The translations under genes and the position numbers were made by a program. From positions 1,164,501 through 1,228,500 of the forward strand of contig NZ_VISL01000001.1 of assembly GCF_007827465.1 (NCBI RefSeq): DNA of 64,000 nt, read 5' to 3'. Below, in pieces: positions 37,201-44,893 of the stretch. Numbering within the stretch: the first letter of the stretch is position 1; each line of letters opens with the position of its first letter. The stretch comes from Dokdonia sp. Hel_I_53. Lineage in GTDB: Bacteria > Bacteroidota > Bacteroidia > Flavobacteriales > Flavobacteriaceae. The notes beneath the pieces were generated by a model. It saw nothing but the letters and a program-made list of their open reading frames with translations, ran no database searches and was not told the DNA's origin.

Positions 37201-37308
37201 TGAATTACGAGCTGGTAAATCTAGAGCAATCGCACTAGACTCTTCTTGACCCTGCATTGTTGCAGCGTAAAGAAAAACTAAAAGTATATGGAGGAGGTTA
37301 TTTTTCAA
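34285..37308 (-). CDS. sprD: SprD-like protein: PorP/SprF-like barrel, LAEEAR repeat arm and SPOR-like end
   Basis: 1007 residues. Signal peptide 1-20. A barrel-like domain (about 25-310; LPARNSLMFGKYIISPTLSFAREE, IALEYNYEKSLGGFVG, THEFTLAFML) resembles PorP/SprF proteins. A basic linker (RKKRITGLLNFEKNRRRSFSKKK) leads to about 59 tandem six-residue units (LAEEAR and variants) at residues 356-712, predicted to form one long charged alpha helix. Coiled coil follows (720-880), then a C-terminal SPOR-like domain (about 930-1000, GYYIVLATHGNAKDRDEFVKK). The sprD name rests on position between the sprC-like gene and sprB. Its start is one base after the sprC-like stop. Confidence 0.8.
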   Translation of the reverse strand: MKNNLLHILLVFLYAATMQGQEESSAIALDLPARNSLMFGKYIISPTLSFAREENKYISINNKRELVQAGDAPQTYLASFSGRFTEKIGAGLGLFQRNFGVFTTFGGIANVAYNAQLASESNLTFGLNLAAYSSSVNSGNVVSTSDDPSINNIPSSFITTISPGVNYGGGFMDVGVTINNLVTYDVSNSELLKEQTRRGIQGHVMYTGFLDTYGFLDNSKFSALGRAEIQEDTSIFSGTVMLTVPKGFWVQGGYNTVFGASAGVGLNVTSQIALEYNYEKSLGGFVGLGSTHEFTLAFMLPTQNSFDFRKKRITGLLNFEKNRRRSFSKKKRLARNTPSKPRVPAQTEEAVDFDAQARIAQEERLAEEARLAEEARLAEEARLAEQAQLSEEARLAEEARLAEEARLAEEARLAEQAQLSEEARLAEEARLAEEARLAEEARLAEQAQLSEEARLAEEARLAEEARLAEEARLAEEARLAEQAQLSEEARLAEEARLAEEARLAEEARLAEQAQLSEEARLAEEARLAEEARLAEEARLAEEARLAEEARLAEETRLAEESRLAEEARLAEEARLAEEARLAEEARLAEESRLAEEARLAEEARLAEESRLAEETRLAEEARLAEEARLAEETRLAEEARLAEESRLAEERRLAEEARLAEEARLAEETRLAEEARLAEESRLAEETRLAEEARLAEEARLAEEARLAEEAKEAEINPTDNLGQNIKNLTEQTETAQESQDNLLNRLAEVVDSKDEDLRDLKEANDLSEKGIFVAPKPFKSVSQENAEIAALQTELDQAISSQSSKISELERLLRERTKEFSGDDATNAYYRKAITDLKLDRELTQAAKADLVASLERIKEATQFERSRRIKRAAFNNEEDRFQQDQASLRVLKANTPVVNTPYTSEDFDFGDQESGITRRFSNVENIDSGYYIVLATHGNAKDRDEFVKKVIASGYSQVNYFYNIDTSKYYIYIDKVDSIAGANDKLSIKNEAPFAEKVSIIQIDN
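35168..36237 (-). repeat. 18-bp tandem repeat array coding for LAEEAR hexapeptides
   Basis: About 59 units of 18 bp (protein LAEEAR, with LAEESR, LAEETR, LAEQAQ and LSEEAR variants). A higher-order unit containing LAEQAQ-LSEEAR recurs at 35761, 35851, 35959, 36049 and 36139, i.e. spaced 90, 108, 90 and 90 bp. Fully in frame, so length change by slippage or recombination would keep the protein intact. Confidence 0.92.
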
Positions 37309-37309
37309 T

Positions 37310-38770
37310 TTAATTGATAATTGTAATGGATCCCTTAATAGATTCTTTTTCTTGTGGAGTAATTACGTAATAAAAAACTTGATTCCCAGAACCTATTTGC
37401 TCCATATCCTCAGGCCAATTATTTAAATATTCTTTTGTCTCAAGTACTTTCTTTCCAGAACTACTCACTATAAGCACTTCGGCATTTGATCCACTTAAAT
37501 ATTCTGCTGGAATCATCCAAGTGTCATTTATTCCATCGCCATTGGGAGAAATTACATTAGGAATATTGTCTGCATCTACAACAACACGTAGTTCAAAAAA
37601 TAGCTCTACTATTAAATCACAATCGCCTGTAGCGGTAACGACGACCTTATAGTTACCCACTTGGTTAGCGCTGTAAGTCATTGTTGTAGCACTCGGGATG
37701 ATTTCATCATTAAAAAACCATTCATATTGAGGATTATCGAGTTCTGTAATCACAGAAACTTGTAAAGATTCACCAGCTTGAATAAAATTAATATCATTAA
37801 CATCAAGCATAGTACTTCCACTCAAACTTTCTATATCAATACTTCCTACAGCCACACAGCCATTAGAAGTAACAATCACAGCATAACTCCCAGAGTCATT
37901 AGTTTGCAACGTATTATCATTTGCTCCCTGTATGAGTTGATCATTTCTGAACCACTCATAACTATCACCATTGACCGTAGTAAGCGTTGTACCTTCCCCA
38001 TTAGAACAAAAAAGAGTTCCCAAACTAGAACTTATATTAGCGGTCGCAGGTTCTCCATTAGTAGCAAATGTCACCGTAACTCTATTAGAAAATGAATCTG
38101 AACTACAGGGTCCATAATCAGTTTCTGCAAAATAGGTTCCTTCTTCATCTACCAAATACGTATCACCTGTTGCTACCCATTGTGAGTTTGTATCATCAAT
38201 GACGCGAAACCAATTAAATTCTAAACTATTATATGTTAATGGGGATATGGCCCCATCAAGCCCCGGATCATCTATAGTTAACAAATAACCAGATGATGGA
38301 CAAAAAGTGGCCGTATCTTCTAAGTTATTAATAGTAAAAGGTGTGTCGTGCAACTTAAAGTACGCTGAGAAAGGATCGGATGGAACACTAGATGCGACTG
38401 GAGATGTACTTTTCACCCTTAGCCTATATCCGTCACCTCTAGCATCTTCTGGTATTGAAATGGAAACGGTTGCTGGAGAATCAACAATAGCACCAGGGTT
38501 TGACCTAAAAGCTTCAAAAGCAGGGTCGTCAAAATTTCCATTACCATCTGATAATTCAACTATGAATTGATTTGAAGCATCTAAACCACTTGAAGGGTTA
38601 AAAGAAAAACTTACATCATAGGAGTTAAAAGATGACGTTGCGCAAGCACCTTGAAAAATATTTATACTAGGTTGTCCAATAGCGATTTGAGCACTAACAG
38701 AAAAAACTGGTGTGACAATAATGCACACCAGTAAAAGCCCTTGAAGTATACACCGGGTAGATTTTAACAT
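37310..38770 (-). CDS. sprC: SprC-like gliding-motility protein with T9SS-type C-terminal domain
   Basis: 486 residues. The signal peptide ends near SVSAQ (28). Two or three Ig-like/PKD-like modules carry Trp-containing cores (YEWFRNDQLIQGANDNTLQTNDSGSYAVIV; YEWFFNDEIIPSATTMTY). The C-terminal ~90 residues (IPNVISPNGDGINDTWMIP, YYVITPQEKESIKGSITIIN) match the gliding-motility-associated type B sorting domain. Called sprC from its place at the head of the sprC-D-B-F order and its domain plan. Its stop is one base before the sprD-like start. Confidence 0.75.
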   Translation of the reverse strand: MLKSTRCILQGLLLVCIIVTPVFSVSAQIAIGQPSINIFQGACATSSFNSYDVSFSFNPSSGLDASNQFIVELSDGNGNFDDPAFEAFRSNPGAIVDSPATVSISIPEDARGDGYRLRVKSTSPVASSVPSDPFSAYFKLHDTPFTINNLEDTATFCPSSGYLLTIDDPGLDGAISPLTYNSLEFNWFRVIDDTNSQWVATGDTYLVDEEGTYFAETDYGPCSSDSFSNRVTVTFATNGEPATANISSSLGTLFCSNGEGTTLTTVNGDSYEWFRNDQLIQGANDNTLQTNDSGSYAVIVTSNGCVAVGSIDIESLSGSTMLDVNDINFIQAGESLQVSVITELDNPQYEWFFNDEIIPSATTMTYSANQVGNYKVVVTATGDCDLIVELFFELRVVVDADNIPNVISPNGDGINDTWMIPAEYLSGSNAEVLIVSSSGKKVLETKEYLNNWPEDMEQIGSGNQVFYYVITPQEKESIKGSITIIN

Positions 38771-38839
38771 TATGTAGGTTTTTGGGTGGTGGTATGCTAT
38801 CTCGTAAATATTAGTTAAAAATAACTCTATATTTTTATA

Positions 38840-40147
38840 TTAATTTGAGCTGTTAGAGGCAATAATTTTATTGATACGTAAGCGAAAATCAGGATCTCTT
38901 AAATTTTTAGAATCTATAAACGTTTTAGAATCTTCCCCTTTAGAATATACATTTTGGAAACCTGGATTACCGTACCAATTTTCTAAGTCTTCATTATTTT
39001 GTGAATTCTCAATAAAGATATTTCCTTCACAGCTATTGAAATACATTTTTGTAAATTTAATACGCTGTAAGTTTTTATCATTTAATGAAATATCACTACT
39101 AAAAATCACTGCAGGATTAAAACCAGATATCACACTCTTATCCATTGTAAGTGAAGTATTTGAATCTACATATACAGATTCATGAACCAAACCAACCTCA
39201 ATAGCACTTTTTAAGTTATCACTCATATTAAGAAGCGTAAGGTTAGAAGCAACAACTGATGTCTGATCTTTAGCAAAATCTGCCTCAGAGTCATTACTTT
39301 GAGATGTAGCATGTAAACTTGCAGCTCCTATAGATGCTGAATCGTACGGTGAGCGTACCGCCAAAGAATTGGTGATATTAATTTGAGAACCGAAGTCAAA
39401 TTTAAAATCTGACCTACTAGCCTTGAAAGAAACAAGATGAGTTAAATCTAAATCACCACCTGCAACATAAAGAGAATTACCTTTACTATAACTCATCATT
39501 ATGTTAGATATTTTAGTTTTATTACCTACAGCATACAAACTAAGAGCATCAAAAAAACCAAAGTCTTTAGTTCGCTTTCCAGCATACTCTATTCTAACAT
39601 AGTCCATAACACCAGAATTACTTTCAGCATTAGACCCTCCGTAAACTAGATTATCTGGAGCATACGATTTTAGTCCTTTTCGTAAAATATTTCTCTCACT
39701 AATCTTATTTACAGCAGCATCTCCAAGTAAAAATATACCTCCCCAATCACCAGGTCTAGGAACATCTCTATTAGAGGTAAAGACAATAGGATCTGTTTCT
39801 GCTCCAATAGCTTCTATAGAAGATCCAGCCGTCACTACAAGTGATGCTTTTGTCTTATGATCAGCAAGAATAATTGTTCCTGGCTCGATAATTAACTTAG
39901 TACTATCTGTTACAAAAACATCCCCTAGCAATAGGTAGATCTCACGCTTTTGTAAAGTATACTCTCCACCTTTAATTTCACCCGTTAAAATTTGAGTTGG
40001 CTCAAGGTTTACATCTACTTTTGGTTTGAATTCTGTCCAATAACTTAACCAGTTATCTTCTCCTATAATTCCCTTTTCTTGTTGTGCAAAAATATTTCCT
40101 GAACAAACAATAAGTGCGATCAAAAACGTGTATATGTTATTTTTCAT
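38840..40147 (-). CDS. Secreted parallel-beta-helix-like protein
   Basis: 435 residues from ATG 40145-40147 (MKNNIYTFLIALIVCSGNIFAQ); a longer start at 40177 precedes the signal peptide and is unlikely. After the signal peptide comes a right-handed beta-helix pattern: VFVTDSTKLIIEPGTIILADHKTKASLVVTAGSSIEAIGAE, DPIVFTSNRDVPRPGDWGGIFLLGDA, VRIEYAGKRT. This type of surface protein is common in Bacteroidota. It lies 69 bases upstream of the sprC-like gene on the same strand, so it probably belongs to the gliding locus; function unknown. Confidence 0.75.
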   Translation of the reverse strand: MKNNIYTFLIALIVCSGNIFAQQEKGIIGEDNWLSYWTEFKPKVDVNLEPTQILTGEIKGGEYTLQKREIYLLLGDVFVTDSTKLIIEPGTIILADHKTKASLVVTAGSSIEAIGAETDPIVFTSNRDVPRPGDWGGIFLLGDAAVNKISERNILRKGLKSYAPDNLVYGGSNAESNSGVMDYVRIEYAGKRTKDFGFFDALSLYAVGNKTKISNIMMSYSKGNSLYVAGGDLDLTHLVSFKASRSDFKFDFGSQINITNSLAVRSPYDSASIGAASLHATSQSNDSEADFAKDQTSVVASNLTLLNMSDNLKSAIEVGLVHESVYVDSNTSLTMDKSVISGFNPAVIFSSDISLNDKNLQRIKFTKMYFNSCEGNIFIENSQNNEDLENWYGNPGFQNVYSKGEDSKTFIDSKNLRDPDFRLRINKIIASNSSN

Positions 40148-40196
40148 TACAATAGATATTTTTAAATAATTAACCAACGATTTGAGTATTAACGAT

Positions 40197-40212
40197 TTTC
40201 GAAGCTTCGAAA
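40197..40212. promoter_or_regulatory. 16-bp perfect palindrome, candidate operator
   Basis: TTTCGAAGCTTCGAAA, perfectly symmetric, centred about 57 bases upstream of the ATG of the beta-helix gene. Possible binding site of a dimeric regulator. Confidence 0.35.
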
Positions 40213-40304
40213 CTACGTTATATCCACCAAATCACAAAGCATCGCAGACAAAAAGTTTAAAAAAAACATAAAATAATCATAATTTTTAAACACCTGCAAT
40301 ATAT

Positions 40305-40322
40305 ACACCTAATAATAGGTGT
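40305..40322 (-). other. Hairpin just after the 40331 gene
   Basis: ACACCTA / TAGGTGT with loop ATAA, nine bases beyond the stop of the minus-strand gene at 40331; no T-run, so at most an attenuator or RNA-stability element. Confidence 0.35.
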
Positions 40323-40330
40323 TAGTAATT

Positions 40331-40783
40331 TTAATTAAAATCATTATAAGTATGTAGTGATTTTAATGTTTGCTCATAAAACAAAATTGCAGCGATTAAG
40401 CTAGACTTATCTGAATATGGCAATACTTGCTTTTGAAAAGCCGAAGTATTTTCAAAGTAAGATGCTGCTGCTTCAATATTATCTGTCAAAGCTTTTCTAT
40501 GCTCTTTCGTATCAGGAATACCTAAATCACTCATTGTTACCCCTGGCTTGGTAGTAAATGCGATGTTTGGTAAAATCTTAATAATCACATCCACACGTTG
40601 TATGTATAAATCTAAAAGAGGCCCTTTTTTCAATGCAAGTAATTCTTCACGATCATGATATCTATTGATCTTGACTTTTTTGCTGATAATTTCTTGTTCA
40701 GCATCTTGAGCAACACTCAATTGAGACATTCCAAAGAATAAAAATGCAAATAACGCAGAGCGTAAAAATAATTTAATAGTCAT
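40331..40783 (-). CDS. Small secreted protein of unknown function at the head of the spr locus
   Basis: 150 residues. The signal peptide MTIKLFLRSALFAFLFFGMSQLSVAQ is followed by a helical domain: REELLALKKGPLLDLYIQRVDVIIKILPNIAFTTKPGVTMSDLGIPD and SDKSSLIAAILFYEQTLKSLH. I believe this is a conserved flavobacterial family without assigned function. It is on the same strand as, and 183 bases upstream of, the beta-helix gene. A role in surface assembly is guessed only from location. Confidence 0.75.
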   Translation of the reverse strand: MTIKLFLRSALFAFLFFGMSQLSVAQDAEQEIISKKVKINRYHDREELLALKKGPLLDLYIQRVDVIIKILPNIAFTTKPGVTMSDLGIPDTKEHRKALTDNIEAAASYFENTSAFQKQVLPYSDKSSLIAAILFYEQTLKSLHTYNDFN

Positions 40784-41299
40784 AGTAATAAGTTTTAAGT
40801 TAGGTTTATAATCTTATTTTGGGATAATATTACGAATAAACTCGATAAAAAGCAAAAAAATATCGATGATAAGCGTTTAATTTATAAACAAACACAACGT
40901 TGTATTAAAAATTACTTATCAAATTTGCAGATATTTCATCAATAAAATTTTCAAATTTAACTTTATATTTAAAGCATAAAATTAGATTTAATCGGACAAA
41001 ATCATTTGATTACAAGACACTTAGACATTAAAGAAAATCTAATTCAAATCTATTCTAGTTGTTATATCTCTTCAACAATCCTTACGATTTACAAAGATAC
41101 TTAAATCATAATTTTTTTATAAAAAAAATACATCTTTTAGAAGTTTTTTTTAGCTAACTACTATTTAGTCTCTATGTTGAAATTTTAACTCTGCTCTTTT
41201 TTTTCTTATAACCTGTCTGAAATATATACGTATATATTTTAAAAATAGTTTCATCAAATTCTAAATAGGTAGATTTTATATAATTCAATGTCAAAAGTT
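40784..41299. other. AT-rich region between the spr locus and tRNA-Leu
   Basis: No gene seen in about 515 bases. On the minus strand a promoter-like pair is present: TTG (plus CAA 41073-41075), 20 bases, then TAGATTTG (plus CAAATCTA 41045-41052), about 260 bases upstream of the first spr-locus gene. Other near-matches occur and the region is very AT-rich, so this is a weak assignment. Confidence 0.35.
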
Positions 41300-41328
41300 T
41301 TGCATTTCACAAGAACAACATATATTTG
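41300..41328 (+). promoter_or_regulatory. tRNA-Leu promoter (TTG -18 bp- TATATTTG)
   Basis: TTG 41300-41302 and TATATTTG 41321-41328, spacing 18, ending 27 bases before the tRNA. Same architecture as the tRNA-Lys promoter. Confidence 0.7.
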
Positions 41329-41355
41329 CAATCGCATTACAAAATATGCAATTCT

Positions 41356-41438
41356 ACCCGGGTGCTGAAATTGGTAGACAGGCACGGTTGAGGGCCGTGT
41401 GCACTAGTTGCGTGTGGGTTCAAGTCCCATCCCGGGTA
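41356..41438 (+). tRNA. tRNA-Leu (anticodon GAG)
   Basis: 83 nt with acceptor ACCCGGG / CCCGGGT, anticodon stem CACGG / CCGTG around loop TTGAGGG (anticodon GAG), the long class II variable arm of a leucine tRNA, T-arm GTGGG-TTCAAGT-CCCAT and discriminator A. CCA is not encoded. Confidence 0.95.
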
Positions 41439-41444
41439 CTACAC

Positions 41445-41476
41445 AAGGAATTAACTTTTATCGGTTAATTCCTTTT
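41445..41476 (+). terminator. Intrinsic terminator after tRNA-Leu
   Basis: Stem AAGGAATTAAC / GTTAATTCCTT (41445-41455 with 41464-41474), eight-base loop, T-run. Confidence 0.88.
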
Positions 41477-41545
41477 CTAGTTTTAAGTGCTGGTCTTAAT
41501 AGTTTTAAATCCTTTCCCTTATTATCTATTTTTCATTATTTATAC

Positions 41546-41559
41546 GCTTTCGCGAAAGC
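41546..41559. repeat. Dispersed palindrome copy 10
   Basis: Perfect copy between the tRNA-Leu terminator and the promoter of the MerR-type regulator. Confidence 0.9.
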
Positions 41560-41599
41560 GAACTCAATATTTCTATTTTTTGTTTATTTTTTAACTACA

Positions 41600-41635
41600 T
41601 TTTGTTAAACAAAAAACAAGATTTGAGTACATTTA
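41600..41635 (+). promoter_or_regulatory. Promoter and candidate operator of the crt operon
   Basis: TTG (41602-41604), 23 bases, then TACATTTA (41628-41635, one base off TAnnTTTG), 16 bases before ATG 41652. A perfect inverted repeat TTTTGTT-A-AACAAAA (41600-41614) covers the upstream promoter element, a position suited to repression by the encoded MerR-type regulator. Confidence 0.5.
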
Positions 41636-41651
41636 CGACAAATAAAGGGGT

Positions 41652-42581
41652 ATGAAAAATGTAGTGAAAACCAAATTTAGCATTAAAGATCTCGAAAGTT
41701 TGAGTGGGATTAAAGCGCATACCATACGTATATGGGAAAAACGTTATAGCTTATTAGAGCCTCAACGTACAGCTACTAATATTAGAACATACTCTTTAAA
41801 TGATTTACAAAAGCTGCTCAATGTAGTATTTCTTACAGAGAACGGTTATAAAATCTCTAAGATTGCAAATAAAACTACTTCTGAAATCTCAGCACTTGTT
41901 TCTGTCATCGTCTCAGAACTCAGTGCAGCCAGTGAAAATCACGCGATCAATTCATTCAAAATAGCGATGATGAATTTTGATCAAAATCTATTTCACAAGA
42001 CTTATAATAGTTTAGTAGAAACAAAAGATTTTGAAACTATTTTTTATGAATCCTTTCTGCCTTTACTCCACGAGATTGGTCTTCTCTGGCAAACAGATAC
42101 AATTAATCCTTCTCACGAGCACTTTATATTTAATCTAATTAAACAAAAGATACTTATAAATATAGAAAAGAAACAACATAGTACCCCTTGTACTCAAGAG
42201 CAAACATTTGCGCTATTTCTTCCAGAAAATGAGATACATGAACTAGGCTTATTATTTCTTAACTATGAATTGATATCAAATGGTTACAAAGTCATTTATT
42301 TAGGTCAAAGCATCATGTTATCTAACCTTAAATATCTTTACTTAAATCATCCTCGCCTATCATTTGCCGCGTATTTTACTGTAGCCCCAGAAATTGACAA
42401 AATAGAGGACTATTTTAATGAATTTAACAATCTCTTTGGTACTCAAAAATTAGACCTATATATATTGGGTGCTCTTACCTCTAAAATTGATGAATCTTCA
42501 ATTCCTGATAATGTTTACTTAATGATGAGCATCCGGGAATTTGTAAATGTGATTCAAAAGAAACTTCCTATATATGCCTAA
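41652..42581 (+). CDS. CarH/LitR-like MerR regulator with B12-binding domain
   Basis: 309 residues. The N-terminal MerR winged helix (about 7-75) has the signature IKAHTIRIWEKRYSLLEPQRT and TYSLNDLQKLL. A helical linker and a cobalamin-binding fold follow. The photoreceptor CarH motif Wx9EH is present exactly (W146, E156, H157). The lower-axial-ligand motif DxHxxG appears as E194-I-H196-E-L-G199, keeping the His. By family, adenosylcobalamin-bound tetramers repress carotenoid genes in the dark and release DNA in light. It overlaps crtI by eight bases, so regulator and targets are one operon. Light control is inferred, not shown. Confidence 0.88.
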   Translation: MKNVVKTKFSIKDLESLSGIKAHTIRIWEKRYSLLEPQRTATNIRTYSLNDLQKLLNVVFLTENGYKISKIANKTTSEISALVSVIVSELSAASENHAINSFKIAMMNFDQNLFHKTYNSLVETKDFETIFYESFLPLLHEIGLLWQTDTINPSHEHFIFNLIKQKILINIEKKQHSTPCTQEQTFALFLPENEIHELGLLFLNYELISNGYKVIYLGQSIMLSNLKYLYLNHPRLSFAAYFTVAPEIDKIEDYFNEFNNLFGTQKLDLYILGALTSKIDESSIPDNVYLMMSIREFVNVIQKKLPIYA

Positions 42582-44031
42582 AAAAATTGCCGTTATAGGC
42601 TCTGGATTCTCTTCCCTATCTGCCGCTTGCTATTTAGCGCATGCTGGTCACGAAGTTCATGTGTTTGAAAAAAATGCCACTCTTGGTGGACGCGCAAGAC
42701 AGCTACAAAAAGATGGCTTTACTTTCGATATGGGTCCCAGCTGGTACTGGATGCCAGATATCTTTGAAAAATTCTTTAATAATTTTGGGAAAAATGTATC
42801 TGACTATTACCAACTAGAAAAATTAGATCCAGCGTATAAAGTATGGTTTGCAGATGATATTGTAACTATAGGTGATACGCTAGATAAAATTGCAGTTGAA
42901 TTTGAGCGAATTGAACCAGGAAGTTCTGCTGCACTTGAAAAGTTCATTAAAAAAGCGGGGGTAAATTACGATATAGCCATCAATGACATTGTCAATAAGC
43001 CTGGAATATCTCCACTAGAGTTAGTTACTCCTCAAACTGCTTTACGGGTAAATCAGTTTTTCAGAACTATAAGTGATGATGTACGTAAAGCATTTAAAAA
43101 TAAAAAACTGGTTTCTATATTAGAATTTCCAGTATTATTTCTAGGTGCAAAACCAAATAAAACACCTGCATTTTACAGATTTATGAATTATGCAGATTTT
43201 GGTTTGGGTACTTGGCACCCAAAAGGGGGAATGCACTCGGTTATCAAAGGTATGATTACTCTAGCCGAAGAACTCGGCGTTCATCTTCATACAAATGCTG
43301 ATGTTGAACAGATAATTGTAGATAAAGGTATAGCTAAAGGACTACTAATAAGCGGCAAAACTATTCCTGCAGATATTGTTGTAAGTGGTGCAGATTATCA
43401 CCATAGTGAAACGCTACTATCCAAGGAGTACCGTCAGTACTCAGAAAAATATTGGGATTCACGCGTTTTTGCCCCTTCCTCCCTACTCTTTTATGTAGGT
43501 TTTGATAAAAAATTTAAAAATCTTGCCCATCATAATTTATTTTTTGACACTGATTTTGATGAACATGCTCGAACCATTTATGATGATCTTGCTTGGCCAG
43601 AAGAACCATTATTTTATGCCAATTTTCCTTCGGTAAATGATTCTTCAATGGCCCCAGATGGGAAGGAAAATGGATTTTTCTTAATTCCTATCGCACCTGG
43701 AGTAGAAGACAATCAACAACTTAGGGATAAATACTTTGATATTATCATGAAACGCATCACAAAATTATCAGGTGAAGATTTTAAAAGCCATATCCTTTTT
43801 AAAGAGTCATTTTGCGTAAAAGATTTTATATCAGAATATAATTCTTACAAAGGAAATGCCTACGGAATGGCAAACACTTTAAAGCAAACTGCATTTCTTA
43901 GACCAAATTTAAAGAGTAAGAAAGTAAAAAATTTGTATTTTACTGGTCAATTAACTGTCCCTGGACCAGGAGTACCACCAGCGCTTATCTCTGGAAAGCT
44001 TACGGCACAACTGATAAACAAAATTTTTTAA
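42574..44031 (+). CDS. crtI: Phytoene desaturase
   Basis: 485 residues. The N-terminal FAD-binding motif KIAVIGSGFSSLSAACYLAHAGHEVHVFEKNATLGGRA is followed by FTFDMGPSWYWMPD and GLGTWHPKGGMHSVIKGM. The C-terminal TGQLTVPGPGVPPALISGK is the bacterial-type CrtI signature. It introduces double bonds into phytoene to give lycopene. ATG 42574 lies within the 3' end of the regulator gene (eight-base overlap), so translation is coupled. crtB follows four bases after its stop. Confidence 0.95.
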   Translation: MPKKIAVIGSGFSSLSAACYLAHAGHEVHVFEKNATLGGRARQLQKDGFTFDMGPSWYWMPDIFEKFFNNFGKNVSDYYQLEKLDPAYKVWFADDIVTIGDTLDKIAVEFERIEPGSSAALEKFIKKAGVNYDIAINDIVNKPGISPLELVTPQTALRVNQFFRTISDDVRKAFKNKKLVSILEFPVLFLGAKPNKTPAFYRFMNYADFGLGTWHPKGGMHSVIKGMITLAEELGVHLHTNADVEQIIVDKGIAKGLLISGKTIPADIVVSGADYHHSETLLSKEYRQYSEKYWDSRVFAPSSLLFYVGFDKKFKNLAHHNLFFDTDFDEHARTIYDDLAWPEEPLFYANFPSVNDSSMAPDGKENGFFLIPIAPGVEDNQQLRDKYFDIIMKRITKLSGEDFKSHILFKESFCVKDFISEYNSYKGNAYGMANTLKQTAFLRPNLKSKKVKNLYFTGQLTVPGPGVPPALISGKLTAQLINKIF

Positions 44032-44035
44032 GTTA

Positions 44036-44875
44036 ATGAAATCATTATTTGACACCGTTTCCAGAAGTTGTGCTAAAGTTGTGACAAAGTCCTATAGTAC
44101 CTCTTTTGCCAGTGCTACAAAAATGCTAGCACCGTCTATACGACAGGACATTTACAATATCTACGGTTTTGTACGTTTTGCAGATGAAATTGTAGATTCT
44201 TTTCATGACTACGATAAAGCCCTACTTTTTGATAGGTTTGAAAATGACTTAGAAAATGCACTTCACGATAAAATTAGTCTCAATCCTATATTGAATGCAT
44301 TTCAAGAAACGGTACATAAGTATGATATATCACAGGAGCATATTGACTCCTTTATGAAAAGTATGCGATTAGACTTAACTAAGTCTGATTATCTTACAGA
44401 TGAGGAATATCGAGAGTATATTTACGGTAGTGCAGATGTAGTAGGTCTTATGTGTCTAACCGTTTTTGTTCAAGGCGATAAAAATCATTTTGAAGACCTA
44501 AAGGAAAGTGCCATGAGTTTAGGTTCTGCATTTCAAAAAGTAAATTTTTTACGTGATTTAAAAGCTGATTTTGAGGGTCTGAGCCGAACCTATTTTCCAA
44601 ATACTAATTTAGTTGATCTTGACGAAGCCTCTAAACAACAGATAATACAAGATATAGAGGAAGATTTTGAAAAGGGACTCGCGGGTATTAATAAATTGCC
44701 AATAGAAGCAAAGTTCGGAGTTTATACAGCTTTTCGCTATTATAAAAAACTCTTAACCAAACTTAAGAAAGTCCCATCTGCAGAAATTAAAAACACACGC
44801 ATACGTGTACCAGATTATGTAAAAGCTACACTACTCGCTCGTAGTTATGTAAAATATAGATTAAACCTTATTTAA
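44036..44875 (+). CDS. crtB: Phytoene synthase
   Basis: 279 residues of the trans-isoprenyl-diphosphate head-to-head synthase family, condensing two geranylgeranyl diphosphates to phytoene. SYSTSFASATKML near residue 20 and the first Asp-rich motif RFADEIVDSFHD are present; the second region reads GSAFQKVNFLRDLKADFEGLSRTYFP with the second DxxxD. Located between crtI and crtZ in one operon. Confidence 0.94.
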   Translation: MKSLFDTVSRSCAKVVTKSYSTSFASATKMLAPSIRQDIYNIYGFVRFADEIVDSFHDYDKALLFDRFENDLENALHDKISLNPILNAFQETVHKYDISQEHIDSFMKSMRLDLTKSDYLTDEEYREYIYGSADVVGLMCLTVFVQGDKNHFEDLKESAMSLGSAFQKVNFLRDLKADFEGLSRTYFPNTNLVDLDEASKQQIIQDIEEDFEKGLAGINKLPIEAKFGVYTAFRYYKKLLTKLKKVPSAEIKNTRIRVPDYVKATLLARSYVKYRLNLI

Positions 44876-44893
44876 ATATAGAATATCGCAACA

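Noticed and set aside
20119..40783. Horizontal acquisition of the spr locus as a mobile island
   Set aside because: No integrase, transposase or direct repeats; the locus is next to tRNA-Leu, but its terminator side shows no att-like duplication, and spr genes are core to gliding flavobacteria.
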